NCBI RefSeq assembly: GCF_025854375.1
Contig: NZ_CP107575.1
Span: 558,001 to 622,000 of the forward strand
DNA length: 64,000 nucleotides
From: Glutamicibacter sp. JL.03c
GTDB taxonomy: Bacteria; Actinomycetota; Actinomycetes; Actinomycetales; Micrococcaceae
Reading direction: 5' to 3'
The position numbers were made by a program, and so were the translations under genes. The notes below the pieces were generated by a model. That model was given only the letters and a program-made list of their open reading frames with translations, made no database searches and was not told the origin of the DNA. Shown piece after piece: positions 1 through 8,310 of the stretch. Every line of letters begins with the position of its first letter. Position 1 is the stretch's first letter.

Positions 1-1165
1 CCAAGCAATTGATGGCCGTGAACGCGTCACTGGAATTCGAAGCGTAGGTTCCGTCGCTTTGCCGATCGGCGGCCAGATCGGCGAATCCGAGAATGGTATC
101 GACATCGCCGTCGTTGACAGCGGAAGCCATGGCCTGTGTCAGGTAGGGCCAGTTGGTATTGTCGTACAGCGGCAGGATGAAGCCGTTGACAAAATCGATG
201 ATCGGCACGGTTCGCCCGTCGCTGGAAACCATTGGCTCGTTTTCGACCTGGGCGAAGAACTGCTGAAGTTGCACCTTTGCTGATTCCACGGTGCCGCTGA
301 AAGGGCAGCCTTCGGATCCGATGCACTGGGCAAGCCACGCTTCAATTTCGTGTTCGAAACCCACCGCCTGCGCCTTGGTCAAATCAGCGGCCTGGCTCTT
401 GGGATCCATGGCTCCATCAAGCACAAACCGCCCCACCTTCTGCGGGAACAAATCCGCATAGGTCGCACCGAGGAACGTGCCGTAGGAGAACCCCAAGTAG
501 TCCAGCTGCTTGTCGCCCAGCACTGCACGGATGACATCCATGTCCTTGGCAGCCGAGACTGTATCAACGTGGCCCAAGAGGTCGCCGGTGTTGGCTGCGC
601 AGTCGGCGGCGTAGTCCTCGGTTTCCTCGATGATCTGTTCTTGATCCTCGGGCAACCAGGCGCGGAGGTTTTCCTGGCGGCCCTCATCGGTTTCGGCATC
701 GCTCTGGCAGGTGACCGGGGAGCTTTCACCCACGCCACGCGGGTCGAAGCCGATAATGTTGTAGGACTGCTGCAGCTGGTCGCTGAACATGGTCTGAACG
801 GAAGACTCGACCATATCCAAGCCTGAGCCGCCGGGGCCGCCGGGATTCACAAGCAGGTTTCGGCTGGCGCTTTCGGCTGTCCGGCGATTGAGCGAAAGCT
901 CGATGCTCTCACCGGTGGGATCGCCATAGTCCAGAGGCACCTTGATGGTGGCGCATTCCAGGGCATCGCCGCAGTTCCCCCAATCGATCTGCTGGGCGTA
1001 GTAGCTTTCCAGCCCGCGGGGAGCATCGGGGGCGCTGGTGCTGGGGCTCGCGTCCGTGCCTTCGGCGTCAGGGAGCGGGGATCCTGCGGAGCAACTGGTG
1101 AGCCCGGTCAGGGCGAGCAGGGTTCCCACCGCAAGCAAACGCAGTTTGGATAAGCGTACAGGCAC
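1..1165 (-). CDS. alpha/beta-hydrolase lipoprotein, tripeptidyl-aminopeptidase (TAP) type, 3' end outside window
   Basis: Secreted serine peptidase-like hydrolase of the actinobacterial TAP/CaeA group, expected to remove short N-terminal peptides outside the membrane. About 388 residues are visible. The GTG start follows AAGGAG with 9 nt spacing. An N-terminal hydrophobic segment ends in the lipobox LTSC, with the lipidated Cys near residue 25. NPGGPGGSG near residue 95 is the oxyanion-hole loop and GFSYGT near residue 226 carries the nucleophile Ser. The C-terminal part with the expected Asp/His and TAP-like domain is only partly inside the window. It starts 22 nt after holB, so it is probably the last gene of tmk-holB-peptidase. 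The family call is firm; the substrate is inferred. Confidence 0.85.
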   Translation of the reverse strand, partial: MPVRLSKLRLLAVGTLLALTGLTSCSAGSPLPDAEGTDASPSTSAPDAPRGLESYYAQQIDWGNCGDALECATIKVPLDYGDPTGESIELSLNRRTAESASRNLLVNPGGPGGSGLDMVESSVQTMFSDQLQQSYNIIGFDPRGVGESSPVTCQSDAETDEGRQENLRAWLPEDQEQIIEETEDYAADCAANTGDLLGHVDTVSAAKDMDVIRAVLGDKQLDYLGFSYGTFLGATYADLFPQKVGRFVLDGAMDPKSQAADLTKAQAVGFEHEIEAWLAQCIGSEGCPFSGTVESAKVQLQQFFAQVENEPMVSSDGRTVPIIDFVNGFILPLYDNTNWPYLTQAMASAVNDGDVDTILGFADLAADRQSDGTYASNSSDAFTAINCL

Positions 1166-1187
1166 GTTGAGTGTCTCCTTGCGTGGG

Positions 1188-2342
1188 TTAGCGCCGGCCG
1201 GGATTTGGCAAAAGGCGGGTCATCAGGGCTTCCAAGGCCATGAGCTGATTGACGTTGGCGGCCAGGCGGCTGCGCGTCTGGTTGATCGCATCCAGTTGCG
1301 CCAAAGATTTTTCCTTGCTTTGGCCATGGGAATAAGCCTCAAGCTTTTCGCGCAAATGCTCGTTGATCAGCTCGATGCCAGTTCCCAGCTGCAAGCTGAG
1401 CACATCCCGGAAAAAGGTGGTCAGGTCGGTCAGTGTCCGGTCCAAGGCATCAAAGCTGGCGCGTCGAGCGAAACGCTTGGCATCCTCGTCGAGGGCTTTG
1501 AACTGGCTGCGCAGGCCCGGGGGAATGGTTTCCTCAGGACCGAGGCCATTGGCGTGGCGTAGTTGTTCGGTTTTCTTCTGCAGGTCCGTTCCGGTGATGC
1601 TCTCAGCTCGCTCGGTAGCCAATTTCGAGATTTCGGCGGCGGCGGCCATGGCCTGGGGCAAGGTCGTGGTGCGCAGCGGCAAGGTGACGACCTTTTCCCG
1701 CTGGATGCGAGCCTGTTCGTCACGTGCCAGCAATCGGGCCACACCGATATGCGACTGCGAGACCCGGGCGGCAAATAGCGCTTGCTGCGGATCAAGACCA
1801 TCGCGGCGCACCAGGAGATCCGCCACGTCCGAGGTCGAAGGGACCGACAGATTGACTGCGCGACAGCGCGAACGGATGGTGACCAGAACGTCGGCTGGCG
1901 ACGGGGCGCACAGGATCCAGATCATCTTCGCCGGCGGTTCCTCAATGGCTTTAAGCAGCACATTGGTGCTGCGTTCAGACATCCGGTCCGCGTCCTCGAT
2001 GATGATGATGCGCCATCGCCCGGTGCTGGCGCTTTCCTGGGCGCGGGTGATCAGGTGGCGTACATCAGCAATCTGGTATTCGAACTTATCCGTGGAGACG
2101 AATGAGACGTCGGGATGGGAGGAGGAAAGGACCGATTTGCAGTTCTCGCACTCGCCGCAGCCGGCAGGGGTGTTTGTGCACTGCAGGGCCGCTGCAAAGG
2201 CGCGGGCCGCGGTGGTGCGCCCGGACCCTGGCGGGCCGGTGACCAGCCATGCATGGGTGGGGTTGCCGCGGTCGACTTCGGCACACAGGGTATCGATGAC
2301 CCGCTGCTGGCCAGCGAGGTCGGCGAAGACCGGGCGGCTCAC
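1188..2342 (-). CDS. holB: DNA polymerase III subunit delta'
   Basis: Clamp-loader subunit that helps load the beta sliding clamp on primed DNA. It is an AAA+ protein of 384 residues. Walker A GPPGSGRT is at 36-43, a zinc-binding cysteine cluster at 54, 62, 65 and 68, the Walker B-like IIEDAD at 114-119 and the SRC sensor at 158-160. The C-terminal collar region is less conserved. The GTG start overlaps the TGA stop of tmk in the tetranucleotide GTGA, indicating translational coupling; the tmk-holB order is common in actinobacteria. Delta' subunits lack a conserved ATPase requirement, but here the P-loop looks intact. I am confident it is delta' rather than DnaX because the long C-terminal DnaX domains are absent. 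Confidence 0.95.
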   Translation of the reverse strand: MSRPVFADLAGQQRVIDTLCAEVDRGNPTHAWLVTGPPGSGRTTAARAFAAALQCTNTPAGCGECENCKSVLSSSHPDVSFVSTDKFEYQIADVRHLITRAQESASTGRWRIIIIEDADRMSERSTNVLLKAIEEPPAKMIWILCAPSPADVLVTIRSRCRAVNLSVPSTSDVADLLVRRDGLDPQQALFAARVSQSHIGVARLLARDEQARIQREKVVTLPLRTTTLPQAMAAAAEISKLATERAESITGTDLQKKTEQLRHANGLGPEETIPPGLRSQFKALDEDAKRFARRASFDALDRTLTDLTTFFRDVLSLQLGTGIELINEHLREKLEAYSHGQSKEKSLAQLDAINQTRSRLAANVNQLMALEALMTRLLPNPGRR

Positions 2343-2992
2343 AGCAGGCCAGCCAAGTGCGCGGTGATGGACTGGTTCAGGCCTTCAACGCTGTTATTGG
2401 CATCCAGGACGAGGTATCGCTGCGGATCGCGAGCGGCCAGCTCCAGGAATGCCTGGCGGATGCGTTCGTGGAAGTCGTCGGGCTCGGCTTCGAGCCGGTC
2501 AGCGGTCTCAATGCCACCACCGGCAGCAACCCGTCGTGCACGGCCATCGGCTGCGGAGATATCCAAGATGATGGTGACATCGGGCTTCAATCCGTTGGTC
2601 GCGAAGTCATTGATGGTCGCGACGGCGTCGAAGCCCAATGCCCGGCCCATGCCCTGATATGCCAGCGAAGAATCGACAAAACGATCGCAGATCACGTGGG
2701 TGCCGGCGGCCAGAGCCGGGCTGATGACCTGCTGCACATGGGCAGCGCGGGCCGCGGAGTAGATCAGGGCTTCGGTGCGGGAATCGATGTCGCCGTGGCC
2801 ATGTTCCAGGACCAGCGAGCGCAGGGCTTCACTGATTTGGGTGCCACCGGGTTCGCGGGTGGTGATGACCTTGGACCCTTGAGATTCCAGCCATTGCCGG
2901 GCCAGGGCGACCTGCGTGGACTTGCCCGCGCCGTCGCCGCCTTCAAAGACTATGAACAAGCCAGGGGCCGGCGCGCTCGATTCGTTATTCAC
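2339..2992 (-). CDS. tmk: thymidylate kinase
   Basis: Phosphorylates dTMP to dTDP with ATP, the step that joins the de novo and salvage routes to dTTP. It has 217 residues, normal for the family. The P-loop GGDGAGKS is at 18-25 and the DRF signature DRFVDSSLAYQG at 103-114. An arginine-containing LID stretch follows near 145-160. The GTG start at 2992 lies exactly 6 nt after a -10-like TAGGCT (minus strand, 3004-2999), so the mRNA is probably leaderless. No alternative start has a good Shine-Dalgarno sequence. Its stop overlaps the start of holB. Confidence 0.95.
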   Translation of the reverse strand: MNNESSAPAPGLFIVFEGGDGAGKSTQVALARQWLESQGSKVITTREPGGTQISEALRSLVLEHGHGDIDSRTEALIYSAARAAHVQQVISPALAAGTHVICDRFVDSSLAYQGMGRALGFDAVATINDFATNGLKPDVTIILDISAADGRARRVAAGGGIETADRLEAEPDDFHERIRQAFLELAARDPQRYLVLDANNSVEGLNQSITAHLAGLL

Positions 2993-3004
2993 CCCTCTAG
3001 CCTA
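2993..3004 (-). promoter_or_regulatory. -10 element for leaderless tmk
   Basis: TAGGCT on the minus strand ends 6 nt before the GTG of tmk. This is the usual distance for an actinobacterial leaderless transcript. No clear -35 hexamer was seen. Confidence 0.5.
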
Positions 3005-3125
3005 TCCAAGGAGTCGGCAAAACATCTGCGCAACCCCTGCCCTGTGCGCAACTAATCGCACGGTGTGGTGGATTCAACGGATGAAATGTAGTGAAACCCA
3101 TCCGCAGCCAGAGGGCGTCTGCGCG

Positions 3126-3131
3126 TAAAGT
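3126..3131 (+). promoter_or_regulatory. -10 element for leaderless trans-sulfuration gene
   Basis: TAAAGT ends 7 nt before the ATG at 3139. It supports that start over the upstream GTG at 3091. Confidence 0.45.
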
Positions 3132-3138
3132 TTTTTCC

Positions 3139-4296
3139 ATGAACTCCAGCAGCATGCCAGCAGCTCCACGCCCCGATTGGGATCCGAAGACTCTTATCGT
3201 GGCAGGTGGCCGTCCGGCCCATGACACCGATGCGCCGGTTAACTACCCGGTGACTTTCACCTCGACCTATCACTCCCAGGGGCAGGCGGCCGTGGACGAA
3301 CGCGTTTACGCGCGATTCTCCAACCCCACTTGGGATCCGTTCGAAGAGGTCCTGGGCCAGCTGGAAGTTGCAGCTTTGCCCGCTCTGGTTTTCTCGTCGG
3401 GCATGGCCGCTATTGCCGCGGCCTTGAGCCTGGTTCCCGCAGGGGGAGTTCTTGTCATGCCCAAGCACTCCTATAACGGGTCCTTGGCGCTGAGCTCGGA
3501 ATTGCAGGCTGCTGGCCGGTTGGACATCCGCCCGGTGGATATCGCCGACACCGAAGAGGTGATCACCGCCCTGGAAGGGGCCGACGTGCTCTGGGTGGAA
3601 TCACCGACCAACCCGATGCTGGAGGTCGCCGATCTGCCGGTGCTGCTGGAAGAAGCCAAGAACCGCGGCGTGCTGAGCATCGTGGATAACACCTTCGCCA
3701 CCCCGTTGCTGCAGCGCCCGTTGACCTCGGGTGCCGACCTGGTGGTCCACTCGGTGACCAAGTATCTTTCGGGGCACTCGGACATCATCATGGGCGCGCT
3801 GGTGACCAGCGATGAATCGCTGCGGCAGAAGCTGCACGGCTACCGCACCTTGCACGGAGCGATCAGCTCCCCGATGGACACCTACCTTGCCCTGCGCGGC
3901 GTGCGGACCATGGCCGTGCGCATCGATCGTTCGCAAGCGAACAGCCAGGTGCTGGCCGAACGCCTGGCCGTACATCCCAAGGTGCAAGCGGTGCGCTACC
4001 CGGGGCTGGGGCAAGATCCAGGCCATGAGCGCGCTGCGCGGCTGATGGATGGATTTGGCTCGGTCATCGCTTTCCAAGCAGGGCAGAACGCCGAGGATGC
4101 TGATCAGGTTGTCGCCGGCTTCAACCTCATTACCGGTGCCACGTCGCTGGGCGGGGTGGAAACCTTGGCCGAGCGTCGAGCCCGCCATGCATCGGAACCC
4201 GAGACTGTCCCGGATAACCTGATCCGCTTGTCGGTGGGCATCGAAGATGTCGAAGACCTGTGGTCCGATGTGAAGCAGGCCCTGGAACAGCTTTAG
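3139..4296 (+). CDS. PLP-dependent trans-sulfuration enzyme (cystathionine gamma-synthase family)
   Basis: Cys/Met-metabolism PLP enzyme of the fold I family. It acts in the sulfur branch of methionine/cysteine synthesis or degradation: gamma-synthase, gamma-lyase or sulfhydrylase chemistry. The chosen ATG gives 385 residues. The PLP-binding lysine lies in SVTKYLSGHSD (Lys about 208), the phosphate-binding SSGMA at 86-90 and the VDNTFATP motif at 182-189. An in-frame GTG at 3091 would add 16 residues but has no ribosome-binding site. TAAAGT sits 7 nt before the ATG at 3139, suggesting a leaderless start there. Sequence reading alone does not separate cystathionine gamma-synthase from cystathionine gamma-lyase. 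It is divergent from tmk. Confidence 0.9.
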   Translation: MNSSSMPAAPRPDWDPKTLIVAGGRPAHDTDAPVNYPVTFTSTYHSQGQAAVDERVYARFSNPTWDPFEEVLGQLEVAALPALVFSSGMAAIAAALSLVPAGGVLVMPKHSYNGSLALSSELQAAGRLDIRPVDIADTEEVITALEGADVLWVESPTNPMLEVADLPVLLEEAKNRGVLSIVDNTFATPLLQRPLTSGADLVVHSVTKYLSGHSDIIMGALVTSDESLRQKLHGYRTLHGAISSPMDTYLALRGVRTMAVRIDRSQANSQVLAERLAVHPKVQAVRYPGLGQDPGHERAARLMDGFGSVIAFQAGQNAEDADQVVAGFNLITGATSLGGVETLAERRARHASEPETVPDNLIRLSVGIEDVEDLWSDVKQALEQL

Positions 4297-4331
4297 CGCG
4301 TGGCAGTTCCTAAAACGTGAAGTCTCATAGG

Positions 4332-4337
4332 TAGAGT
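4332..4337 (+). promoter_or_regulatory. -10 element for leaderless DUF2516 gene
   Basis: TAGAGT ends 6 nt before the ATG at 4344. No Shine-Dalgarno sequence is present. Confidence 0.5.
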
Positions 4338-4343
4338 GAAGAT

Positions 4344-4661
4344 ATGTCCATGATGAATGTTGCCCACCTGATCGAGTACTACTTGATGCTGGCTCTGAGC
4401 GTCATCATTCTGGTGCTCGCCGTCTGGGCGCTGGTTGACTGCCTGCGCCACGGAGCCCAGCGCTTCGCGCAAGAAGGCAAGCGCACCAAAGGCTTTTGGA
4501 CCGGCCTGACCGCGGCGAGTGCTGTCGTGTCCTTGCTGGGCATCCTCAGCGGTGGCGGAATTGGCTTCCTGCAGCTCATCGGTGCCTGCATTGCCTGCGT
4601 CTACCTTGCAGATGTCAAGCCTGCAGTCAGCGGGCAAGGTGGCGGCTGGTACAACTACTAG
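4344..4661 (+). CDS. DUF2516 family small membrane protein
   Basis: A 105-residue protein of the actinobacterial DUF2516 family; the function is not known. A first membrane segment spans about residues 8-33 and is followed by a basic cytoplasmic loop (RHGAQRFAQEGKRTKG). A second hydrophobic stretch spans about 50-90, and the conserved YLADVKPAV end follows. The ATG at 4344 is preceded at 6 nt by TAGAGT, a -10 hexamer, with no Shine-Dalgarno sequence, so the gene is probably leaderless and transcribed separately from the gene upstream. A strong hairpin terminator follows at 4691. Confidence 0.85.
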   Translation: MSMMNVAHLIEYYLMLALSVIILVLAVWALVDCLRHGAQRFAQEGKRTKGFWTGLTAASAVVSLLGILSGGGIGFLQLIGACIACVYLADVKPAVSGQGGGWYNY

Positions 4662-4690
4662 GCCGCTAGGAACCGCATTGAACTTTGGAT

Positions 4691-4723
4691 GACCCGCACT
4701 CGTGTTGTAAGACGAGGGCGGGT
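4691..4723 (+). terminator. intrinsic terminator after DUF2516 gene
   Basis: The stem GACCCGC...GCGGGTC, with an inner TCGT/ACGA pairing, is followed by TCTTCT. The U-tract is weak but the stem is strong. Confidence 0.7.
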
Positions 4724-4778
4724 CTTCTCAATTAATGAACACCCCTTAACTTTGGCGCTTCGGTGCTGGTGCATTGGA

Positions 4779-4784
4779 TAGGAT
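4779..4784 (+). promoter_or_regulatory. -10 element for leaderless gpmA
   Basis: TAGGAT ends 7 nt before the gpmA ATG. It supports the start at 4792. Confidence 0.5.
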
Positions 4785-4791
4785 GGATCGT

Positions 4792-5538
4792 ATGAGTCAC
4801 ACTTTGATCTTGCTTCGCCATGGGCAGAGCGAATGGAACGAAAAGAATCTGTTCACCGGCTGGTACGACGTATCGCTGACCGAACAGGGCCGTGCTGAAG
4901 CTTCCCGCGGCGGCCAGCTGCTGGCCGAGGCCGGTTACAAGCCAGAGGTGCTGCACACCTCGCTGCTGACCCGCGCGATCGTCACTGCCAATCTGGCATT
5001 GGAAGCCGCCGGCCGCTCGTGGATCCCAGTGAACCGCGACTGGCGCCTGAACGAGCGTCATTACGGCGCGCTTCAGGGCAAGGACAAGGCCCAGACCTTG
5101 GCTGAATTCGGCGAAGAGCAGTTCATGGAATGGCGCCGCAGCTACGACACCCCGCCACCAGTTCTGGATGACTCCTCGGAATTCAGCCAGATCAATGACG
5201 AGCGCTACGCCGCGCTGGGCGATTCCGCTCCACGCACCGAGTGCCTCAAGGACGTGCTGGAGCGCATGCTTCCTTACTGGGAAGAGAACATCAAGGCGGA
5301 CCTGTCGGAGGGCAAGACCGTTATGGTTACCGCTCACGGCAACTCGCTGCGTGCACTGGTCAAGCACCTTGACGGCATCAGCGACGAAGATATCGCCAAC
5401 CTGAACATCCCGACCGGCATCCCGCTGGTTTATGAGTTGGACGACGACTTCCAGCCAATCACCAAGGGCGGAACTTACCTGGATCCTGCCGCTGCTGCCG
5501 ACGCCATCAAGGCTGTCGCAAACCAGGGACGCAAGTAA
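4792..5538 (+). CDS. gpmA: 2,3-bisphosphoglycerate-dependent phosphoglycerate mutase
   Basis: Interconverts 3- and 2-phosphoglycerate in glycolysis/gluconeogenesis through a phosphohistidine intermediate. The 248-residue protein matches the normal family length. [10 protein letters not shown] carries the phospho-accepting His10, and [12 protein letters not shown] carries His182. The substrate-binding ERHYGALQG is at 88-96. The start at 4792 rather than the in-frame ATG at 4774 gives the canonical N-terminus. It lies 7 nt after TAGGAT, consistent with a leaderless transcript. A long hairpin follows the stop, so it is a single-gene transcription unit. Confidence 0.96.
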   Translation: MSHTLILLRHGQSEWNEKNLFTGWYDVSLTEQGRAEASRGGQLLAEAGYKPEVLHTSLLTRAIVTANLALEAAGRSWIPVNRDWRLNERHYGALQGKDKAQTLAEFGEEQFMEWRRSYDTPPPVLDDSSEFSQINDERYAALGDSAPRTECLKDVLERMLPYWEENIKADLSEGKTVMVTAHGNSLRALVKHLDGISDEDIANLNIPTGIPLVYELDDDFQPITKGGTYLDPAAAADAIKAVANQGRK

Positions 5539-5550
5539 AACCTGCTTTTC

Positions 5551-5604
5551 GGCGGCACTAGAACCCCAGGCGTTGAGCTCGGAAGTTCTGGTGCCGCCGT
5601 TTTG
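5551..5604 (+). terminator. intrinsic terminator after gpmA
   Basis: The stem GGCGGCAC/GTGCCGCC is extended by AGAAC/GTTCT and followed by GTTTTG. Confidence 0.8.
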
Positions 5605-5736
5605 TATTTAACCTACAAAATGGGCCGGCTATATGGCTGTGAGCGAAACAACTGCGCACGATTGTATTTTTGGCATTAGTATGCTGTAATCTCCTATTTC
5701 GAATAGGCTCAATGGCTCACGTTAGGAATGCAATTC

Positions 5737-6039
5737 GTGGCAACTGATTACGATGAAGTCCGCCCAGACGTTGCTGAGGCACGCAAGGCTTCACTGGATG
5801 CGGTTAAGTCCGCAAACGCACCGGACGCCAAGTCCGTCGTGCGCGAGCTCGACGAAGCCGATCACACTGATGGCATGGATCTGCCGGGTGCAGATTTGTC
5901 CAACGAGGAATTGACGGTCACCGTCATTCCACAGAAAGACGACGAGTTCATCTGTGGCTCGTGCTTCTTGATTCGCCACCGCTCGCAGCTGGTTCGCGAA
6001 GAAGGCAATGTAGGTTTCTGCGTAGAGTGCGAAGGCTAA
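5737..6039 (+). CDS. DUF4193 family zinc-ribbon-like protein
   Basis: A 100-residue acidic protein of the actinobacterial DUF4193 family; the function is not established. The C-terminus carries two CxxC pairs, CGSC and CVEC, separated by about 20 residues, which look like a small zinc ribbon. The N-terminus (VATDYDEVRPDV) matches the family start. The GTG at 5737 is preceded at 8 nt by AGGAA, whereas the ATG at 5728 overlaps that Shine-Dalgarno sequence, so GTG is preferred. The gene stands alone between terminators. Confidence 0.85.
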   Translation: MATDYDEVRPDVAEARKASLDAVKSANAPDAKSVVRELDEADHTDGMDLPGADLSNEELTVTVIPQKDDEFICGSCFLIRHRSQLVREEGNVGFCVECEG

Positions 6040-6083
6040 GAAGCCGCTGTACGCCGGCGCCGATTGCGCGCCGAAAATTTCAA

Positions 6084-6115
6084 GGGCAGCCCGCCAACTG
6101 GTGGGCTGCCCTTTG
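6084..6115 (+). terminator. intrinsic terminator after DUF4193 gene
   Basis: GGGCAGCCCGCC pairs with GGTGGGCTGCCC around the loop AACT, followed by TTTG. Confidence 0.8.
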
Positions 6116-6143
6116 CCGTCGAGCTTTCCTTAAGCAATGGGCC

Positions 6144-6189
6144 AAATAAGCAGTGCCTGCATCCGGAAGGCTTCCGGGTGCAGGCACTG
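6144..6189 (-). terminator. intrinsic terminator after phoU
   Basis: CAGTGCCTGCA pairs with TGCAGGCACTG, with inner CCGGAAG/CTTCCGG pairing. On the minus strand it is followed by CTTATTT. It lies just beyond the phoU stop. Confidence 0.8.
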
Positions 6190-6215
6190 CCGAGGATCTT
6201 GATGCCGTGATCGGC

Positions 6216-6869
6216 TTAGGCGTCCGATGGATCCCATTCGCCGGTGACCAGGTACGTGACCTTGCGGGCCACGGAAACACCGTGATCGCCGAAGCGCTCA
6301 AGGTAGCGGCTGGTCAAGGAAACATCCACGGTGGTCGGGGCCGAAGCATCCCAATCCGCTTCGGCGATGCGAGCGAAGACGCTGGAGTGGAGGCGATCGA
6401 CTTCGTGGTTCAATTCAATGATCTCCGCGGCGATCTTCAGATCGCGGGTGTCGAGCAGGCGGGCCACGGCCTGGGCGATCTGGATGTCGATTTTCGCCAT
6501 TTCAGCGAAGGTCGTGGAGATCTTCTCTGGAATTGCCGGCGACGGGAAACGCAGGCGGGCTAGCTGCGCCAAGTGGCGTGCTAGGTCGCCCATGCGTTCG
6601 AGCGAAGCGCTCATGCGCAGCGAGCCGACGATCATGCGCAGGTCGCTGGCCACGGGGCCCTGGAGCGCCAGGGTATCGATAGCGCGTTCATCCAGCTGGT
6701 TCTGCAGGAAATCGATTTTCGCGTCTGCCGCGATGACTTCCTGGGCCAGCTCAACGTCGGCATTCGCCAACGAATCCCATGCGCGATCCATGGCGGTCGC
6801 GACTTGGTTGGCCATCTCAATAAGTTCTTCGCCAATTTGTTGTAGATCTGCCTGAAAAACCTTACGCAC
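6216..6869 (-). CDS. phoU: phosphate signalling regulator PhoU
   Basis: Negative regulator of phosphate signalling that links the Pst transporter to the SenX3/PhoR kinase, and affects metabolism more broadly. The 217-residue, all-helical protein has the two tandem PhoU repeats; ELIEMANQVATAMDRAWDSL in repeat 1 and IELNHEVDRLHSSVFARI in repeat 2 hold the metal-binding E/D-xxx-D type patterns. The GTG start at 6869 (VRKVFQADL) has AAAGGAA upstream; an in-frame ATG 57 nt earlier would add an atypical extension. It is divergent from senX3, with a PHO-box-like array between them, the classic mycobacterial/streptomycete arrangement. Confidence 0.95.
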   Translation of the reverse strand: MRKVFQADLQQIGEELIEMANQVATAMDRAWDSLANADVELAQEVIAADAKIDFLQNQLDERAIDTLALQGPVASDLRMIVGSLRMSASLERMGDLARHLAQLARLRFPSPAIPEKISTTFAEMAKIDIQIAQAVARLLDTRDLKIAAEIIELNHEVDRLHSSVFARIAEADWDASAPTTVDVSLTSRYLERFGDHGVSVARKVTYLVTGEWDPSDA

Positions 6870-6973
6870 AGCAGTTCCTTTCGAGTATCGGTTCCCATGC
6901 CAGCTGGCCTTCCGCCGTAGCGGCAAGCCACCCCAAACAGATTCATGGCATGGTGGAGGGTCTTACTCCAGCC

Positions 6974-7024
6974 TGTCAGCGGGTGATTAACGAATATGCC
7001 ACGAAACGTGAACGTTTGGTGAAC
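6974..7024 (-). promoter_or_regulatory. PHO-box-like array of 11-bp direct repeats between phoU and senX3
   Basis: Read on the minus strand, heptamers repeat every 11 bp: GTTCACC (7024-7018), GTTCACG (7013-7007), GTGGCAT (7002-6996), GTTAATC (6991-6985) and GCTGACA (6980-6974). The first two match the GTTCACC direct-repeat unit known for streptomycete PhoP boxes and the rest decay in strength. The site is 72 nt upstream of the senX3 start and 105 nt upstream of phoU. It probably binds RegX3, giving autoregulation of both directions. The periodicity is seen directly; the regulator is inferred. Confidence 0.75.
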
Positions 7025-7083
7025 AGCGCGCCGATTTGGCCATTTTCGCGTCATTTAGGAACGAAGGTGCCCAGCGGGGAAGC

Positions 7084-7089
7084 TACGCT
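7084..7089 (+). promoter_or_regulatory. -10 element for senX3
   Basis: TACGCT ends 6 nt before the GTG at 7096. The PHO-box-like array lies about 60 nt upstream, a plausible activator position. Confidence 0.4.
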
Positions 7090-7095
7090 AAAAGG

Positions 7096-8310
7096 GTGAA
7101 CGATGTGATCTCGACTCTGATAGCCGGTGTCCTCGGTCTGGCCCTGGGCATCGTTGGCGTGATCGCTTTCAGGATTTCCCAGCGCCGGACCGCCCGACTG
7201 CCGCAGGTGGACGAGCCTCTGCTCCCTGAAGGCGCGGCGGCCGTCCTGTCCGTCATCGGACGCGCCTTCGTGATCCTCGATGATGTTGACGGAGTCGTGC
7301 GGGCTAATCCCGCCTCCTATGCCTACGGCCTGGTCCGAGGCCACACGCTGGTTCACAACGAGCTGCTGGCGCTGGTCCGCCAGGTGCGCGCAGACGGCGT
7401 GATCGCTGAGAGCCAGTATGAATTGCAGCGCTCAACGCTCGGCGCCGGACAGCTGATTGTCCACGTGCGCGTCGCGCCTTTGGGCGACGAATACATTTTG
7501 CTGCTGGCCGATGACCGCACCGAGATCACGCGCACCGAAGCCATGCGCAACGACTTCGTGGCCAACGTTTCGCACGAGTTGAAAACTCCGGTCGGCGCCA
7601 TCTCCCTGCTGGCCGAGGCCATCACCGAAGCGGCCGATGACCCGACCGCGGTGCGCCGTTTCTCCACCCGCATGGATAAGGAATCACGACGGCTTGCCGC
7701 GCTGGTCCAGGACATTATCGAGCTTTCCCGGCTGCAGGCCAGCGATGCCATTGTGCAGGGCAAGGAAGTGAATATCGATTCCGTTGTCGCCGAAGCGGTG
7801 GATCGCAGCCACCTGATTGCCGAGGAAAAAGGCATCGACATCACCGTCGGCGGGCACCTGGATGAGCCGATTCTGGGCGATCCCGATCTGCTGATGACCG
7901 CAGTGCGCAACCTGATCGACAACGCGATCCGGTACTCCCCGGAGAACACCAAGGTGGGCGTGGGGATCCGCCAACGCGATGGCTATGCGCAGATCTCGGT
8001 CACCGACCAGGGCCCGGGCATTTCACCCGAGGAGCAAGAACGCGTCTTCGAGCGTTTCTACCGCGTCGACTCCGCGCGCTCACGGCAAACCGGCGGTACC
8101 GGATTGGGGCTGAGCATCGTCAAGCACGTGCTGGCCAACCACGGCGGCGAGGTGTCGCTGTGGTCGCAGCCCGGCCAGGGCTCCACTTTTACCCTTAGAC
8201 TTCCCCTAGCGGATGAAGAACGGGCAGGCACTGATGGTGCTGCCGACGAGATGATGAAGGAACGAGCGGTCGAGGCGCGAACCTCCGATCGCGAAGGAGG
8301 ACGACGATGA
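7096..8310 (+). CDS. senX3: sensor histidine kinase, phosphate-responsive (SenX3/PhoR type)
   Basis: Membrane sensor kinase that, with RegX3, controls the phosphate starvation response. The 404-residue protein has an N-terminal membrane segment at about 5-27 and a PAS-like sensor region at about 50-140. The dimerisation/phosphoacceptor box VSHELKTPV contains His160. The catalytic domain has its N-box NLIDNAIRYSP near 272, DQGPG at 304-308 and GGTGLGLS at 333-340. The GTG at 7096 follows TACGCT by 6 nt (leaderless). A second GTG at 7105 has AAAGGG upstream and cannot be excluded. The stop overlaps the regX3 start by 4 nt. Confidence 0.93.
   Translation: MNDVISTLIAGVLGLALGIVGVIAFRISQRRTARLPQVDEPLLPEGAAAVLSVIGRAFVILDDVDGVVRANPASYAYGLVRGHTLVHNELLALVRQVRADGVIAESQYELQRSTLGAGQLIVHVRVAPLGDEYILLLADDRTEITRTEAMRNDFVANVSHELKTPVGAISLLAEAITEAADDPTAVRRFSTRMDKESRRLAALVQDIIELSRLQASDAIVQGKEVNIDSVVAEAVDRSHLIAEEKGIDITVGGHLDEPILGDPDLLMTAVRNLIDNAIRYSPENTKVGVGIRQRDGYAQISVTDQGPGISPEEQERVFERFYRVDSARSRQTGGTGLGLSIVKHVLANHGGEVSLWSQPGQGSTFTLRLPLADEERAGTDGAADEMMKERAVEARTSDREGGRR

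Noticed and set aside
3091-3138. Upstream GTG start for the trans-sulfuration enzyme
   Set aside because: No ribosome-binding site; the later ATG has a -10 element at leaderless distance and yields the normal N-terminus.
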